Positions 22,148 to 33,119 are shown, numbered from the stretch's first letter. The stretch is 64,000 nt of DNA from Paramacrobiotus metropolitanus (GCF_019649055.1 NW_026570384.1:124001-188000), one strand, 5' to 3'. Numbers and translations are program-made. Notes: a model not told the origin generated them from the sequence alone.

Positions 22148-24344
22148 ATTTGTTTCGTTTACGTATTTTGCAAGGAATCGATTTGCAGCAGGGAAGCATC
22201 CGAGAGCCTGCTGATCAACAACCTTTAAAGAAGATTCAGATGCCAGATCGCTACAAAATCCGTTACCATGTCCGCGACAATATTATCTACTGCGAAGCAA
22301 AGTCGCACGAGGTAGTGCGATGTCGTGTAAAGGAACCAACTCCAGAAAGATCGGGTGCTGAGAACGTGGTTAATCAAGCGAACTTGCAACAGGCAAAACG
22401 ACGAAAGGGAAATAACGCTGAAAACGAACGCCGTAAGAGGATCAAGGTATTTATTAATCTATTTAAGATTTATTTATTTAGCGGTTTGCGGTCCTTAAAG
22501 AATTTAGCGGAGTGACAAAGATCACTTACAGTCTTAAGCGACCATCGCCCATTCGCTGAGCATAGTGGTCCACTAAAGCCACCGTACGAGTAGGTATTTG
22601 TTAGGTAAATATGTAACTGTTATTGTTAGATAGCAATTGTTTTCTTTTTATTTCGACAAAAGCCAGTATACATAACAAAATGCCTGCGCCGATTTACACT
22701 AATAAAAGTGATCGATGAGATAGCAATTGGAACATCGTACGATCTCAGAACGTTTTGAAAAGTAATTCATTTTGTGTTCAACAATGATTTAAGAACTGCG
22801 CCGTTAAATTCGCTTATGTACAGACTACAGAGTACATACACTAGTACTTAAGTTATTTATCACCTTGCTCACCAAGTACAATTAGGATGGAGATGTTATA
22901 ACTCGTATGTAGCGTCTGTATAATTATACGGCATATACGTATACTATCCTGTTCCGTGAAATTTGCTGGAAACCGAGGAATGGCTTCTAAGTTTTAACTT
23001 TTAACTGAAACAATTTTTGGGAGACGGGTTTCTGCAATGGTTTGATTTGATTGATTTGGCTTCGAACAACAAATAACACGTTTTTCCCTTTGATAATTGA
23101 CATACCTGGAATGAAAGGCGGCACAGTCAAAGCAAAATTATCACCCGGCAAAGTGTTTTTAAAATGCCATAGAGGCTAGACCTAAAAAGAAAGTTTTCAG
23201 GAACACTGATAGACCAAGGCATTTGTCCATCGTAGAAGTTGTAGTCCAACACTTGCTCATGATACTGCTGGCCATTCTGGGCGCTCTACGAGTACTAACT
23301 GTTATTGCAGCATCCCGCTGTTTTCTGTTGCAGTTCGCGTTGGTAGACTTGAAGAACGAAGTACTGGCAAATGATGATGCAACAGTGTTGCGGAATTTCA
23401 CAAACAAAAGAATTTTAGAGGAAGGTATGGCCTCACCGACAAAGCCGAATTATGTCCCTTAAAGCCGCATGACGACATATTGCTCAAAATAAAACGTTTA
23501 CTTCCGGTCCTCGAATTTGTGTTACTGAAGTGCTGAAAGTGCACATGCGAAGTTTTAACCGTGGTTCATCTCGTGTTGACAGCAATGAAAACCTTAAAAG
23601 CTCTGGAGACGGTCACACAAGAGCAAAACGAAAAACTGCGAAGATTGAGACAAGCCCTGGCTGGCATGGAGATTATTAAAGCGTAAAGAGTGCAAAAACT
23701 ATTCCAACTTAAAGTGGCGCCTTATCCTTAAATGCAGCGCATTCGGAGCCTACGTAGGCTGCTTATACAGCTTAGGACAAATTGGTGGCATACCCAACAT
23801 CTCCACATTCAGTACGAATGCAGCGCAGTGCACTGTACGACTGAGTTCAAAATATCCGTTTCGTACAAGCGCACTGCACCGCTTGCGTACAGAATGCTGG
23901 GTATGGGGCTATGCGACCATTTAGTCCTACATTGTATGTATACATATAACAAAAAAACGCTTTTGTCCAAGCGCTTGCTAGGTTACCGCTGATGACTGCC
24001 AAATCTCGTTACGGTTCAGACTACTTCTGGCTTCCAATTGCAGAAGTCAAGAAAAAGCTGCAGAAAAGCTATATATTCAACCTACCACAAGTGCTCAGGC
24101 AACTCCGGATGAAATTAGACTTCATATGGTTGGTAAACCTTTGTTGATACATCAGGTCCGTTCAAGATTTGAGTATTTTTAGTTTGAGCGAATGATTGAT
24201 CGACTTTTCCAAACATACGACCACCACGTGGATGCATCCAGTTTCCAGGCGCTGTCCGATACAACCTACTTGTGGCTCGAAGAATACTGCAGTCCCTCCA
24301 ACATCATGGCCTTGACAGCTGGAGCCCTGCGTGATTGTCAATAA
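22148..24344 (+). CDS. MLX: MLX-like bHLH leucine-zipper transcription factor
   Basis: Five joined exons, 22148-22446, 23334-23424, 23553-23682, 24044-24128 and 24183-24344, have matching phases (0, 1, 2, 0) and clean borders. A charged N-terminal part leads to a basic region and helix 1 (NAENERRKRIK, then FALVDLKNEV), helix 2 (VLTVVHLVLTAMKTLKAL) and a zipper (TVTQEQNEKLRRLRQALAG). The C-terminal segment RMIDRLFQTYDHHVDASSFQ...YLWLEEYCSP aligns with the dimerisation/cytoplasmic-localisation domain of MLX (IMDSLFQSF...SFQEL...WIEEHCKP). Vertebrate MLX pairs with MondoA/ChREBP at carbohydrate-response elements and links sugar and lipid state to transcription. The first exon is not fixed; MPDRYKIRYHV is the first in-frame Met in the first exon. 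The basic region is slightly shorter than in human MLX. It sits alone among chemoreceptors. Confidence 0.75.
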
Positions 24345-25274
24345 TTGTAGTATCACTATCTTTATACTCTTCAAATTTCATGCGCGTATATTTTACGGTT
24401 AAACCCGCAATTATTTTTTGTTTGTGCTTTTTTGTATTTATTCTCTTTACTTCGTAATGTAAATTGTAATTATTGTAATTATTTTCTTTAATTTTAGTAG
24501 TGTTGTAGTAATACAAAATAGCGTAGCCGCCGCCTCTGGGTGGCAATATTCGAAGTTCATTCTTACGGTCCAGAGACTCTAGAGTCCAGACGGCCGGAAC
24601 CGGAAGTTCATGGAAGCAACCTGCCTCACGCCCGGTGCGGTTGATCATGCGTTCGTATTGTCCTACGACTGTACCCATTGGCCATTGCACAAAAACAAAA
24701 AATTACACTTAGATATTTCAAATTTTTTGCGTATTTATTCGTAATCAATCCAGTTTCGGCGCCTACGTATTACGGTTTCTACGTTCCGATGAAGTTTTTT
24801 TGTCTGGCAACAACGCTTTCCTAAGATAGTGCAGCGATCGTACTAAATAATGCTGGCGATGTCACCGATGCGTATTTACTTATTAAGGTTTGTACCGTGC
24901 ATAGTGCATACAATGATACAGATACACAGTACTGAGTAGACATTTTGTATCGGCATTATTTGGAAGTGAATAGTGAGCCGGGCCGCGTCACTAAGCCGGG
25001 TTAAAGAAAAAAAGTGGCTATGGCTGTTCGTTGCACCCTTTGGTCGATTGCCAATTTCGGAAGCAACCCCACCCAGCAAGCATTCCCGTGGCGCCAGTCC
25101 TGAAGAAAAGTGTATGGATTAAAATTATACGTTCGCTTGCAAGAAAGTTTTCTCCAACCCGTGCCGGAACAACTTCAAGTCTCCACATACGGTACTTATT
25201 AAATTTCCCACATACCTACTGGAAGAGCCAGGGGTACGGCATCACACGTTCTGTTTGAATAAGGTCATGTAGCC
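24345..25274. other. Intergenic with an unassigned minus-strand frame
   Basis: A minus-strand frame (about 24678-24500) reads MGTVVGQYERMINR...ELPVPAVWTLESLD and looks coding-like in composition. It then runs into AT-rich sequence and overlaps the end of the MLX-like gene. I do not recognise it. Nothing else supported. Confidence 0.3.
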
Positions 25275-27018
25275 ATGCATTTCTCGTTTGTGCCTGAAAA
25301 AATGTTGGCTGTAGCTGGTTTTCTGCGGCTTGACACAGCTTTTCTGGCCCTACCAAGTTCAAAATGGAGGTGTCTTGTCTTCTGTATTTCCGCAATTCCC
25401 TACGTTTTCATATTGGGTGGCTTCTGCCTGTTCATATTAGAAGCGGCCTCATGTGGAGGAACTGCTTCCGAAATCCCGTATGGCGCAACCGAAAATCCCA
25501 TTATCTATGCAATCAGCCTGGTTTGGAACGTTATGTTTGTTTTGCAGCCACCCGTAGTTGCATTGATCTTTCTACTTAAAAGACAAAAATGGCACCACAC
25601 ACGAATCCTCATCCATAGAATAATTCAGTCCAGTGGTGTGGGAGCAGAACATCTGAGCCGACTACAAAGGATAGCGAGCGTGGCAACGCTCGCCAGCTTA
25701 TGCACGACTATCGCCTGGGAGTATTTTGAATGGCGCAACTACATTGATGTGGATCCAGTCTGGTATTTATCTGACGACGCGTTTGATCCGCTGCCTCTTA
25801 AGGTCACCACGACGCAGTACATTGTGCTATGGGTATTCTTCTGTACTGTCCCCTATTATTTAATTCAGCAGATGCATATCTCTGTCATTATGACTACCTT
25901 GTTACTGCAACAAACCGGCGACCAATTTGCAGCGAAAATGAACTTGTTATGTGAACAAATGGCGCAAAAAAACGCTCCCTTAACCGAAGTAATTAAATCC
26001 ATCAACGATTTCCAGGAATACTGTCGACAACTGCTACCCTGCATGCATGCGGTAAACCACACACACAGTTGGGTGCTGTGGTTTATTTCTGGATTTAATC
26101 TCGCTTTATGCTGCTCGTTTATAGTACTTATAGTCCTGAACTCAACCACCATCTTCGCATATGGCAGCTTGGTTTTGTTTTTCTGTCTGGTAGAACTGTT
26201 TTCGATACCACTTGTGGCCTTTTATGAGAAGGTGATACCGTTGCGCTTTAATATCTTAGTTTTGTCAATTTTATTATACTTATTTCAGGCTGGACAGTTT
26301 CCTTTGATACTGTATCGGCTCCAAACATATGCGTTGGATCGACTGTTTGTAGAGGACAGTCCTACCTAAGTAAGCGGATCTTCGCGAGAAACCTTTCGCA
26401 TCTCATGGGATGTGTGTATGTATAACGTGCGCTCTTTAGGGATGGCGAACTGTAGTTTCTCGACTGGATCGTCTGGAAAAAACCTTCAGGGTGTATAGCC
26501 CATGTTACACGGGAGCCGGTTTAGTCCGGTACACAAGGGGAATTTTGGCCAAGGTGCGTTTACATACCTATGCTCCACCTTCGTTTTCGCTCTATTTGTA
26601 ACTGGATACCAAGCCAAACCATATTGAGCGAAAAACGAAGGACCAACGATAGCACCCACGGGATGAGCTCCTGTGGTGCATTGTTTACAGCATCGTTATG
26701 CTCGCGGTGTGCTAACACACCGAGAACTTGTATTTCTCTGCCGGCAGACATTCTTCCTTATGGTACTAGAGGGTGGTAGTGTAGTTACTATAAGTCACTG
26801 CAATAAAATTATTAAATTAATGATTTTGTGCTTGCGATACAGCACCGCACAAAGCGAAGTGAGCCACAAGCCAGCAGTGCATGGAGTTTTGTTTACGGTT
26901 AAGTCGGTTATCGAAGTAATTATGATTATTTTAGGTCTGCACTATTCTGGTTTCCGCCGCTATTTGCATTCGAGAAATTGTCGATCGAAGCAAGGACAGT
27001 GTCGCTAAAGACAGTTAA
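25275..27018 (+). CDS. GR-like receptor, stop codon at exon-2 donor
   Basis: Exons are 25275-26231, 26289-26369, 26440-26553 and 26935-27018. Exon 1 (319 codons) is intact: MHFSFVPEKMLAVAGFL, WEYFEWRNYIDVDPVWY, PYYLIQQMH and six hydrophobic segments. Exon 2 reads AGQFPLILYRLQTYALDRL...SPT and then TAA, immediately followed by the GTAAGC donor, so the strong splice site keeps the stop. Exons 3 (CYTGAGLVRYTRGILAK) and 4 (VCTILVSAAICIREIVDRS) are clean. As read, it yields 345 residues without helix 7. Use of an internal donor (TTT|GTAGAG) would skip the stop in phase 0 and give a full-length receptor with a shortened exon 2. It is either a recent pseudogene or a gene with alternative splicing. 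Confidence 0.75.
26578..26642. repeat. Inverted repeat in GR-like intron 3
   Basis: CCTTCGTTTTCGCTC and GAGCGAAAAACGAAGG are inverted copies differing by one base, about 34 bases apart. They lie in the longest intron of this GR-like copy, in a patch richer in G+C than its surroundings. Possibly a small inserted element. Confidence 0.45.
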
Positions 27019-27620
27019 CGTTAACATTCTGTATCTACACACTGCAACCACATCATTGTGTACGCATTTGAATCCAAATGTAACGCTTTGTTGAAAACTG
27101 GAACGTTAATTATATTTGCACTTAAATTCAAAGTCCGTAGATATGCACATGATAGCTTTTTCCCGCATTTTTATCGGAGAGATCACATTGCTGAAGTTTA
27201 GCAGCTCATATGACCTTATCAAGAAAAATCGTGAAAACCGTGCTTTGTACTTACAATTATTAAGTTACACAGAAGCCAAAAAAGACGTTCTTTAAAGTAT
27301 GTATTTGTTGGTACATAGTGTTACTTACTTGTCATTACAGTTACTGCAGTACAACAGTACGCAACACCTTGAATGTCCAAAATATAATTTTTCCAACAGG
27401 TTTTGTGCATTCCCTCACATTGTCAAAGACAAAACCAACAAAAAAGACGTAACCGAGACAAGAGATGCAAAGCATTACATAACTAATTTCCAGTCCGTCA
27501 CATCAGTAGCAAATCAGGATATCGATTTTATTTATGCCTTGCACGTCCCGGCATATTGCTCCCAGTTTTTGCCACCATTATCGTTTTCTCCAGCTCAACT
27601 GGAAGAAGTGAATATTGTGT
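27019..27620. other. Convergent intergenic region
   Basis: Lies between the 3' ends of a plus-strand and a minus-strand GR-like gene. A 118-codon plus-strand frame at 27299-27655 runs into the antisense of the next gene's last exon and resembles nothing known. Confidence 0.4.
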
Positions 27621-28822
27621 TCAGTCACACAATGCATTTATTCTACTCCGGTTAACGATTCCTTGAGCCAGTATCGCCGCTGATAATAGCATCGCACACG
27701 CCTGCAACCGAGTCAGTCTATATACAGATACTGCATTTAAATCACTATAGTAATACTTAATAGTATTAATTTAATACTTATTGTGAATTTGAACGCTGCA
27801 TAACATTACGTACTTTGGCCAGAACATGTCTCGAATAAACGACAAAATCGCTTCCGCTAAAACACAAATTGTGGTCCTGCGATATATCCTCCATGTATTC
27901 CAATACATGTATTAAAAATCGGAACTCCTAAAGGCAGTTATACATAATACAAGTTCGTTGCCCACAATAGCACCAGTGTCAATATGTTTCCTGGCGTGGA
28001 ATCAACGCTAAGTCGCTAACTAGTTATTATGCCTACTTTATGTCGTACTTCTTTGTATTCCGGTGTCATCTTCTTGAGGTTCTCAACAGCCATTTGTAAC
28101 TGGTACAATAACAACGGAATTCTTCTACCCTGTTGTTTAAAAAGTTGTTTGTGTACTTATTTTAAAAGAGACAAAACTTTTAAAGCGCGTGTAGAACAGA
28201 GTAAAGGTCATCATTAAAAATACAAGTACGTACCTGCTCGTGTACTTGAACCAACGGAATAGAAAATACTACCACGATACCGAGGAATGTGATCAAACTG
28301 GCATAGTTGAAGATCAATACCGTAACGACTTCTGATGGACTAAACATCACCATAGCCAGAAAACAACATGTCAGTATGGTATTAAATCCGAATATACTGC
28401 ACAGTACGGAATTCCAGAGCGTATTCAGGTCGTGCAGACAGTTAACCAGTTCGACATAGAAACTGTAGAAACTTAGCACAGTGCGAGAAATTCCAACGGG
28501 CAAACATCGGTTGTTTTGAATGTCGGTACAGAGAACTTGTAATCGGTGCAACATTTCCGCACAAGCATCGCGCAGCACAATGGCGCTCAATATAACACAG
28601 ATGTGCAGCTGTTGGACTAAATAGTATGGAATGGTACACAAGGCAATCCAAATCAGTAACGTGTTCGTGACGCTGATTTTTATCGGGAGCGGCGTGTAGC
28701 CTTGCTGAAAATCTTTGTCATTATTGTATCGCGTACGCAGCAAACAACAACAGTTTTTTCTCTCGTTCGGCATTTATTTCTGAGCATATGAAATACCAAC
28801 AAAAACCAAACAAAAACAGGAT

Positions 28823-28843
28823 GGTTGCACCGAGGGTGCAACC
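28823..28843. repeat. Perfect palindrome near DIRS 3' end
   Basis: Nine-base arms GGTTGCACC / GGTGCAACC around GAG. It lies in the untranslated end of the element beyond the recombinase stop. It may be part of the terminal-repeat machinery or an RNA hairpin. Confidence 0.6.
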
Positions 28844-28921
28844 GAAAACCTCCAAAACGCCCAGAACAAAGCAAAAAACAAACCAAGGAACGGGGAACGA
28901 GAAAGGAACCATCCGAGTCAA

Positions 28922-29931
28922 TTAGGAAAGGTGTCGCAATAGAATTGTGGAGTACTGTAGCCGCAAGTCGTAGTCCCGCGATACGTAGCGTTCAAAACAA
29001 CGGCTCCTCCAGTTTCCTTGCGCTTTCAATACGTCGGTTGGTACATCCAAAGAGTGGGCATATGTTGCTGCACCACGCCTAAAGGAATGTGCTGATACAC
29101 GGGCTGCTGATAGGCCGGCATGGTGTAATGTTGACCGTAGTAAGGCGTTGAGCCTGTTAGCCGACAAAGGAACAACCAAATTATGGTGCGCGTAAGAAAA
29201 TAGAGCACTTTGTGAAGATGATGGCAGTTTTGCCAACAACACTTGCAGTGCGCTTGTGGGGCATAACGGATGTGATGCGGGCAGCTTAGGTACTGGAATC
29301 CGTAGAGTACAGCTTTGAAACCGGTTGGTTTTGAGCTGTTTCACGGTAAGTACAGTTACTTTTTCCCCGAAAGAAACGTCACTAGGCCTTAAATGTAACC
29401 CGCGCTTGTTATAAAACAAATGGGAAGATCGTAACATGGAGAAAAGGCTATCAAACATGCGGCCCAAAAACAATAACGGAAACGGCGTTCTACTTTTGGC
29501 AGTTGATTATTTATAGCAAAAAGTTCGGTTATACCTAATGCGCGTCTTCTGTGTGGAAGTTCGGACCGCTGCCGTTGGACTCCACTTAAAGCGCGTTTAA
29601 CTGCAAAATGCGAAAGGTCAGGAGAGGGATGGCCGTGAAAGTTATTAAACGATACTAATCCGTTTACATAATTTATGACAGAAGAAAACTCTAACGTGCG
29701 AGATAAGTGTGAGATAAACAAGCAGACAGTATGTACCGAAGTCGGTAATGCCCGTAAATTATACTGCTGACAAAACTTCTCAAAACAACGCCACTGGGAG
29801 GAACGGGTACGCTGTGTAGATTTAGCCATCCCCTGCATTTGCAAACGTTTCAATCGTTGTTCCAGAGCGTGAATTTGGGTAGCTACAAAGAACATCGCGC
29901 GGTAAGTTGGGACCAGGAAAAGGCTTTGCAA
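28922..29931 (-). pseudogene. DIRS tyrosine recombinase, frameshifted
   Basis: The 5' part (29931 to about 29445) has the N-terminal core-binding region. The 3' part (to 28922) has the catalytic box AHSFRRGAATYAH, then GNWRS and the nucleophile region FERYVSRDY. The two frames overlap around FWAACLIAF / FSMLRSSHLF, where a run of four A on the plus strand (29442-29445) appears one base short. The enzyme would cut and rejoin DNA to integrate the circular element intermediate. With this shift the copy cannot make a full-length recombinase. The start overlaps the RT frame by about 110 bases. Confidence 0.8.
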
Positions 29932-31933
29932 AGCTTTGTAAAAACCGGCTCCCCTGGCTCGGTGAATCGGTTAAGCGACTAAGAGCGTCCGCTTGAACAG
30001 TTAAAACACCGGCCGAATGTACAGCAGCAACACGAAAGTTAAAGCGCAAACTGGCATAATAAACCGCTTTGAGCCAGAGTAGTGCTTCATAATTCTTTGT
30101 GCTACCGCGATTTAAAAACACAACTGTTTGCGTGTTGTCGCTGAGAACAAGCACTTTACAGCCCGAGAATAATGGTGCCCATACTAGCAGCGGGAGGCAT
30201 GCTGCAATTAGCTCCAAAAAATTAATATTAGCGCGCAAGTTAGTACTGGTTGTGGGTGCTGCCATCCAGTTTCTTGTGAAACCCGCTGGAATCAGCGCAG
30301 AGGTGATGTCCACCCAACAACCTGCTAACCACTGATCATTAAACACCGCGCCATAACCGGAAAACGAGGCGTCAGTACTAATTGTTAATGTTGGCCAGAT
30401 TTTCCCCAGTTCAACTGGGCATAAGCCATTGACCGTTGCCGAAAATTTGTGCCACCATTCCAGTTCCCTGCGCAATATTGCGGTTAGCCGGAATTTATCT
30501 TGGGCGCGCTTAAGCTGTGCGATGCAATCATAAAACATGCGCGCGAAAGTTCGGGCGCCATAAACAGCTTTACTGGCAAAAGCCATATGACCGGCGATAA
30601 TTTGCAGTTCTTTTTTTGTAAGCTTTTGCTTCTGAGAATATGCATATGCCAACTCTGACAATGTTTGCATCTTGTCAACCGGCAATTCCAAGCGTTCGTT
30701 GACTGAGTCAATGATATAGCCTAGAAATTGTATACGCTGAGTTGGCAAGATGATTTTTTCGTGCTTTACTTCAAAACCCAGTGACGTTAGCAGAGATATT
30801 AAGTCACGTTGAGCTAACTGGCAAGCTTCAAAGGTGTAGGCGATCACCAAAAAATCATCTAAGTATGCTATAACACAATGACCACGCCGGCGCATCATGC
30901 GTACAATCGCTTTCGATATACGATGAAAAATATGTGGGGCATTTGAAAGTCCGAAACACAGAAAATTATCGATATAATAATTTTCAGCCTCGTTTTCAAA
31001 TTTCCACGCAAAACCTTGTAACTGTCGGTGAGGTGGATATACCGGCACCCAGCGGTACGCAGATTTAATATTAGTGATTGCGAAAAAAGAACCCGGCTTA
31101 GCAATCTCACACACATGATCGATAGAATCAAAAGTAAATGATTCTGCTTCGATATAAGAATTAAGAGAACATTCAAAAGGCCGGCTGCAATCTGTAATTG
31201 GACGCGGGATCAAAGAGCCTTTCTTGGGAACGGCTCCTATCGCGTGCACGCGAAGTGGTTTATGAGCTTGTTTTGAGAAACGTCCCATATTTAACTCTTC
31301 GCGAAAAAGCTCATCAAGCAAAGGCTTGCTGCTGGGATTCAAAGCACTGGCATAATTAGCACATGCAGCAGGGACAATAACATCAAGATTATTCACTAAT
31401 CTGAAGCCCTCTGCTATCCCAGTAAGAAGAAAAACAGCGTCTTCATCACAGTGCAATTCTCTTTTCCAGACACCGAGTGAACGGGTGAGAGAACACCTGT
31501 GAAGGAGATCTGTGTCAATAACTATTGCCTTGCCGCCAATCTGGACTGATGGTGCGCTAATTACGGCGGCAAGGCTTGGTGTTTCACGTGGCACTGTGAC
31601 CGGCAGCGCGATTGTTTGCTCTGCCACAATTTGCCGCTTGGTGGTTGGCGCCGCAGTGGCCACACACGTGCGGAAAACCGGTACATGTGTTTGCTGTACA
31701 CCGGTTATCTTGCCACAAAAAACAACATGCATGCCGGTATCGTTTTGGCTGCTTATAGGAACGAAAAAACTGTTTCTTATTAACTTTGTGGCTTTCCTCA
31801 TGACGGCGTGTCTTTGCATGAAAAAATTTATCACACAACATGGCACGCTCCTGCACGCTAGAAAGTTCAAACTTTTCAAAATCTGCCTGTCGACGGAACT
31901 CATCGTCGAATTTAAGAACCGCATAGTCATCAT
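29822..31933 (-). CDS. DIRS reverse transcriptase-RNase H
   Basis: An uninterrupted 703-codon frame. RT motifs are VPKKGSLIPRPITDCSRP, FAITNIKSAYRW, FGLSNAPHIFHRI and the catalytic YLDDFLVI (Y.DD box). The RNase H part has TISTDASFSGYGAVF, NINFLELIAA, VLVLSDNTQTVVFLNRGST and VQADALSRL. It copies element RNA into DNA in the cell. The first 100 or so codons overlap gag in another frame, so real translation may start later or use a frameshift from gag. No methyltransferase domain is visible at the C-terminus, unlike some DIRS1 elements. Confidence 0.9.
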   Translation of the reverse strand: MMTMRFLNSTMSSVDRQILKSLNFLACRSVPCCVINFFMQRHAVMRKATKLIRNSFFVPISSQNDTGMHVVFCGKITGVQQTHVPVFRTCVATAAPTTKRQIVAEQTIALPVTVPRETPSLAAVISAPSVQIGGKAIVIDTDLLHRCSLTRSLGVWKRELHCDEDAVFLLTGIAEGFRLVNNLDVIVPAACANYASALNPSSKPLLDELFREELNMGRFSKQAHKPLRVHAIGAVPKKGSLIPRPITDCSRPFECSLNSYIEAESFTFDSIDHVCEIAKPGSFFAITNIKSAYRWVPVYPPHRQLQGFAWKFENEAENYYIDNFLCFGLSNAPHIFHRISKAIVRMMRRRGHCVIAYLDDFLVIAYTFEACQLAQRDLISLLTSLGFEVKHEKIILPTQRIQFLGYIIDSVNERLELPVDKMQTLSELAYAYSQKQKLTKKELQIIAGHMAFASKAVYGARTFARMFYDCIAQLKRAQDKFRLTAILRRELEWWHKFSATVNGLCPVELGKIWPTLTISTDASFSGYGAVFNDQWLAGCWVDITSALIPAGFTRNWMAAPTTSTNLRANINFLELIAACLPLLVWAPLFSGCKVLVLSDNTQTVVFLNRGSTKNYEALLWLKAVYYASLRFNFRVAAVHSAGVLTVQADALSRLTDSPSQGSRFLQSFAKPFPGPNLPRDVLCSYPNSRSGTTIETFANAGDG

Positions 31934-32422
31934 AATCTCGCTGACGTACTGACAAAAACTCCAGGTATTCCAGATAGTCTTCGAGGGATTTCTGGTAAAC
32001 TCCCGAGACTGTTCTGGCTAAACGAAGTGCCGTACGCAGACTATACACCATGAACTCAGAGAACGAGATGTCTGTAGGCGTAGGCCGGCGTTTTTTGCCG
32101 TTTGCATTTACTTTATACGGTGCTTGATGATGCGGCCGAGGCAGATTACGCGCATGCGATGAAAGTTTCATATATCTGCTTCGCGACTCGAAACGAGTAC
32201 GTGAACGTGATACAGAGCGACTTGCAGATGACTCACCCGATGCGGAAGACGGATCGGTGTGGTGATGATGTTGACCACCGTGGTGATGGTGCTGATCGTT
32301 GTGGTGACGCGGCTGACTGCTCTGAGGACTGCTACGACCGCGATGTCCACCGCGCCCGGATCCACGAGATGCAACTGAGTGGTGGCCGGAACGATGCCCT
32401 GTGTGGCGGCGATCAAAAAGCT
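31584..32422 (-). CDS. DIRS gag-like protein
   Basis: The frame is open from a TAG just upstream of 32422 to the stop at 31584. The first ATG is at 32171, so the start of the upstream coding-like part is uncertain. That upstream part is low complexity: RGG-type (GSGRGGHRGRS), His-rich (DQHHHHGGQHHHH) and Ser/Arg dipeptides (SASRSVSRSRTRFESRSR). Then comes an alpha-helical core (FSEFMVYSLRTALRLARTVSG) and a C-terminal Cys/His-rich stretch (CCFLWQDNRC...FPHVCGHCGANHQAANC), probably zinc- and RNA-binding. Inferred to package element RNA. Confidence 0.65.
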
Positions 32423-33119
32423 AACACGATTCGCTGCGGTATCAAATGTCCAAAGACTAGTTGAACCTTGGCAGCGAAAAACTAAAACTAAAAAAGCTGT
32501 TGAGGATAAAGCTTCCCGGGACAGCTATTTATACGGTCTCCTTCGGGGCGGTGTTACATCCCGCTTCCCCATGAAGTGACCAATGGCTAACACGCTGCCA
32601 ATAATCGCACAGGTTACGCAGTAACCTTAGGCCATAAAAACGGGGATCGTTGTCCATGTACGACCGCCAATCCAAAAACTCCCACATGACTGTTACAAAT
32701 AAACTTATCAACGACAGGAAGCGTGCGATTGATTTCCATCTGCACAATCTCGTAATTCGCGTACCGCTTAAATCTGCCAGATTTTCCACCGACCGTTGAG
32801 CACGGTGCCAAGAAGTGCGTTTACAAAGGAAAAGGAATAAGACAACTGTCGGTTGGAAGACAAAAATCATGTTCCACATCACGCTCAGTGCGTGAAGAGT
32901 GGGGTTCTCCCGTGTGCTGTACGGTGTATGCAAAATCTCCGCGACGAATTCGGCAGTTATAAGAATGGAATGGGCTAGTCCACCTAATATAAAGGCCATC
33001 GGCAATAAAACGGTCCATCGAGCCGTACACTTCCATTTCGAAGAGCAATTGCAAAAGGTATGCAGCGGTAGGACGCCGATTGCTAGCAGCAACGTTTCCG
33101 GCAAAAAACGGAACTCCAT

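Larger units (their letters stand above)
28734..32621 (-). mobile_element. DIRS-like tyrosine-recombinase retrotransposon
   Basis: In minus-strand order the element carries gag (from about 32422 to 31584), reverse transcriptase/RNase H (31933-29822) and a tyrosine recombinase (29931-28922). That gene order and the recombinase instead of an integrase define the DIRS order. Borders are set by loss of similarity to the interrupted GR-like exon. The 7-mer TACGCAG occurs at both borders (28734-28740 and 32615-32621). Perfect short palindromes lie near each end: GGTTGCACC-GAG-GGTGCAACC at 28823-28843 and AGGTTAC-GCA-GTAACCT at 32611-32627. No target duplication is expected for recombinase-mediated insertion. 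Exact ends are inferred. Confidence 0.85.
27621..33119 (-). pseudogene. GR-like receptor split by a DIRS-like element
   Basis: The N-terminal part runs from 33119 to about 32622 (MEFRFLPETLLLAIGVLPL ... WEFLDWRSYMDNDPRFYG). Coding resumes at about 28733 (DKDFQQGYTPLPIKI; PYYLVQQLH) and exon 1 ends at 28234. Exons 2-4 are 28129-28049, 27927-27814 and 27701-27621, all phase 0, ending SDFVVYSRHVLAK and ACAMLLSAAILAQGIVNRS. About 3.9 kb of retrotransposon separates RFYG from DFQQG, between the third and fourth helices. Apart from the insertion I see no stop or frameshift in either half, so the disruption is probably recent. The copy cannot make a normal receptor as it stands. Confidence 0.85.

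Noticed and set aside
24304-24690. 128-codon minus-strand frame next to MLX-like 3' end
   Set aside because: Its second half is AT-rich and antisense to the MLX stop; the first half looks coding-like but matches nothing I know.
27299-27655. 118-codon plus-strand frame
   Set aside because: Overlaps the antisense of a GR-like last exon and has no recognisable motif.
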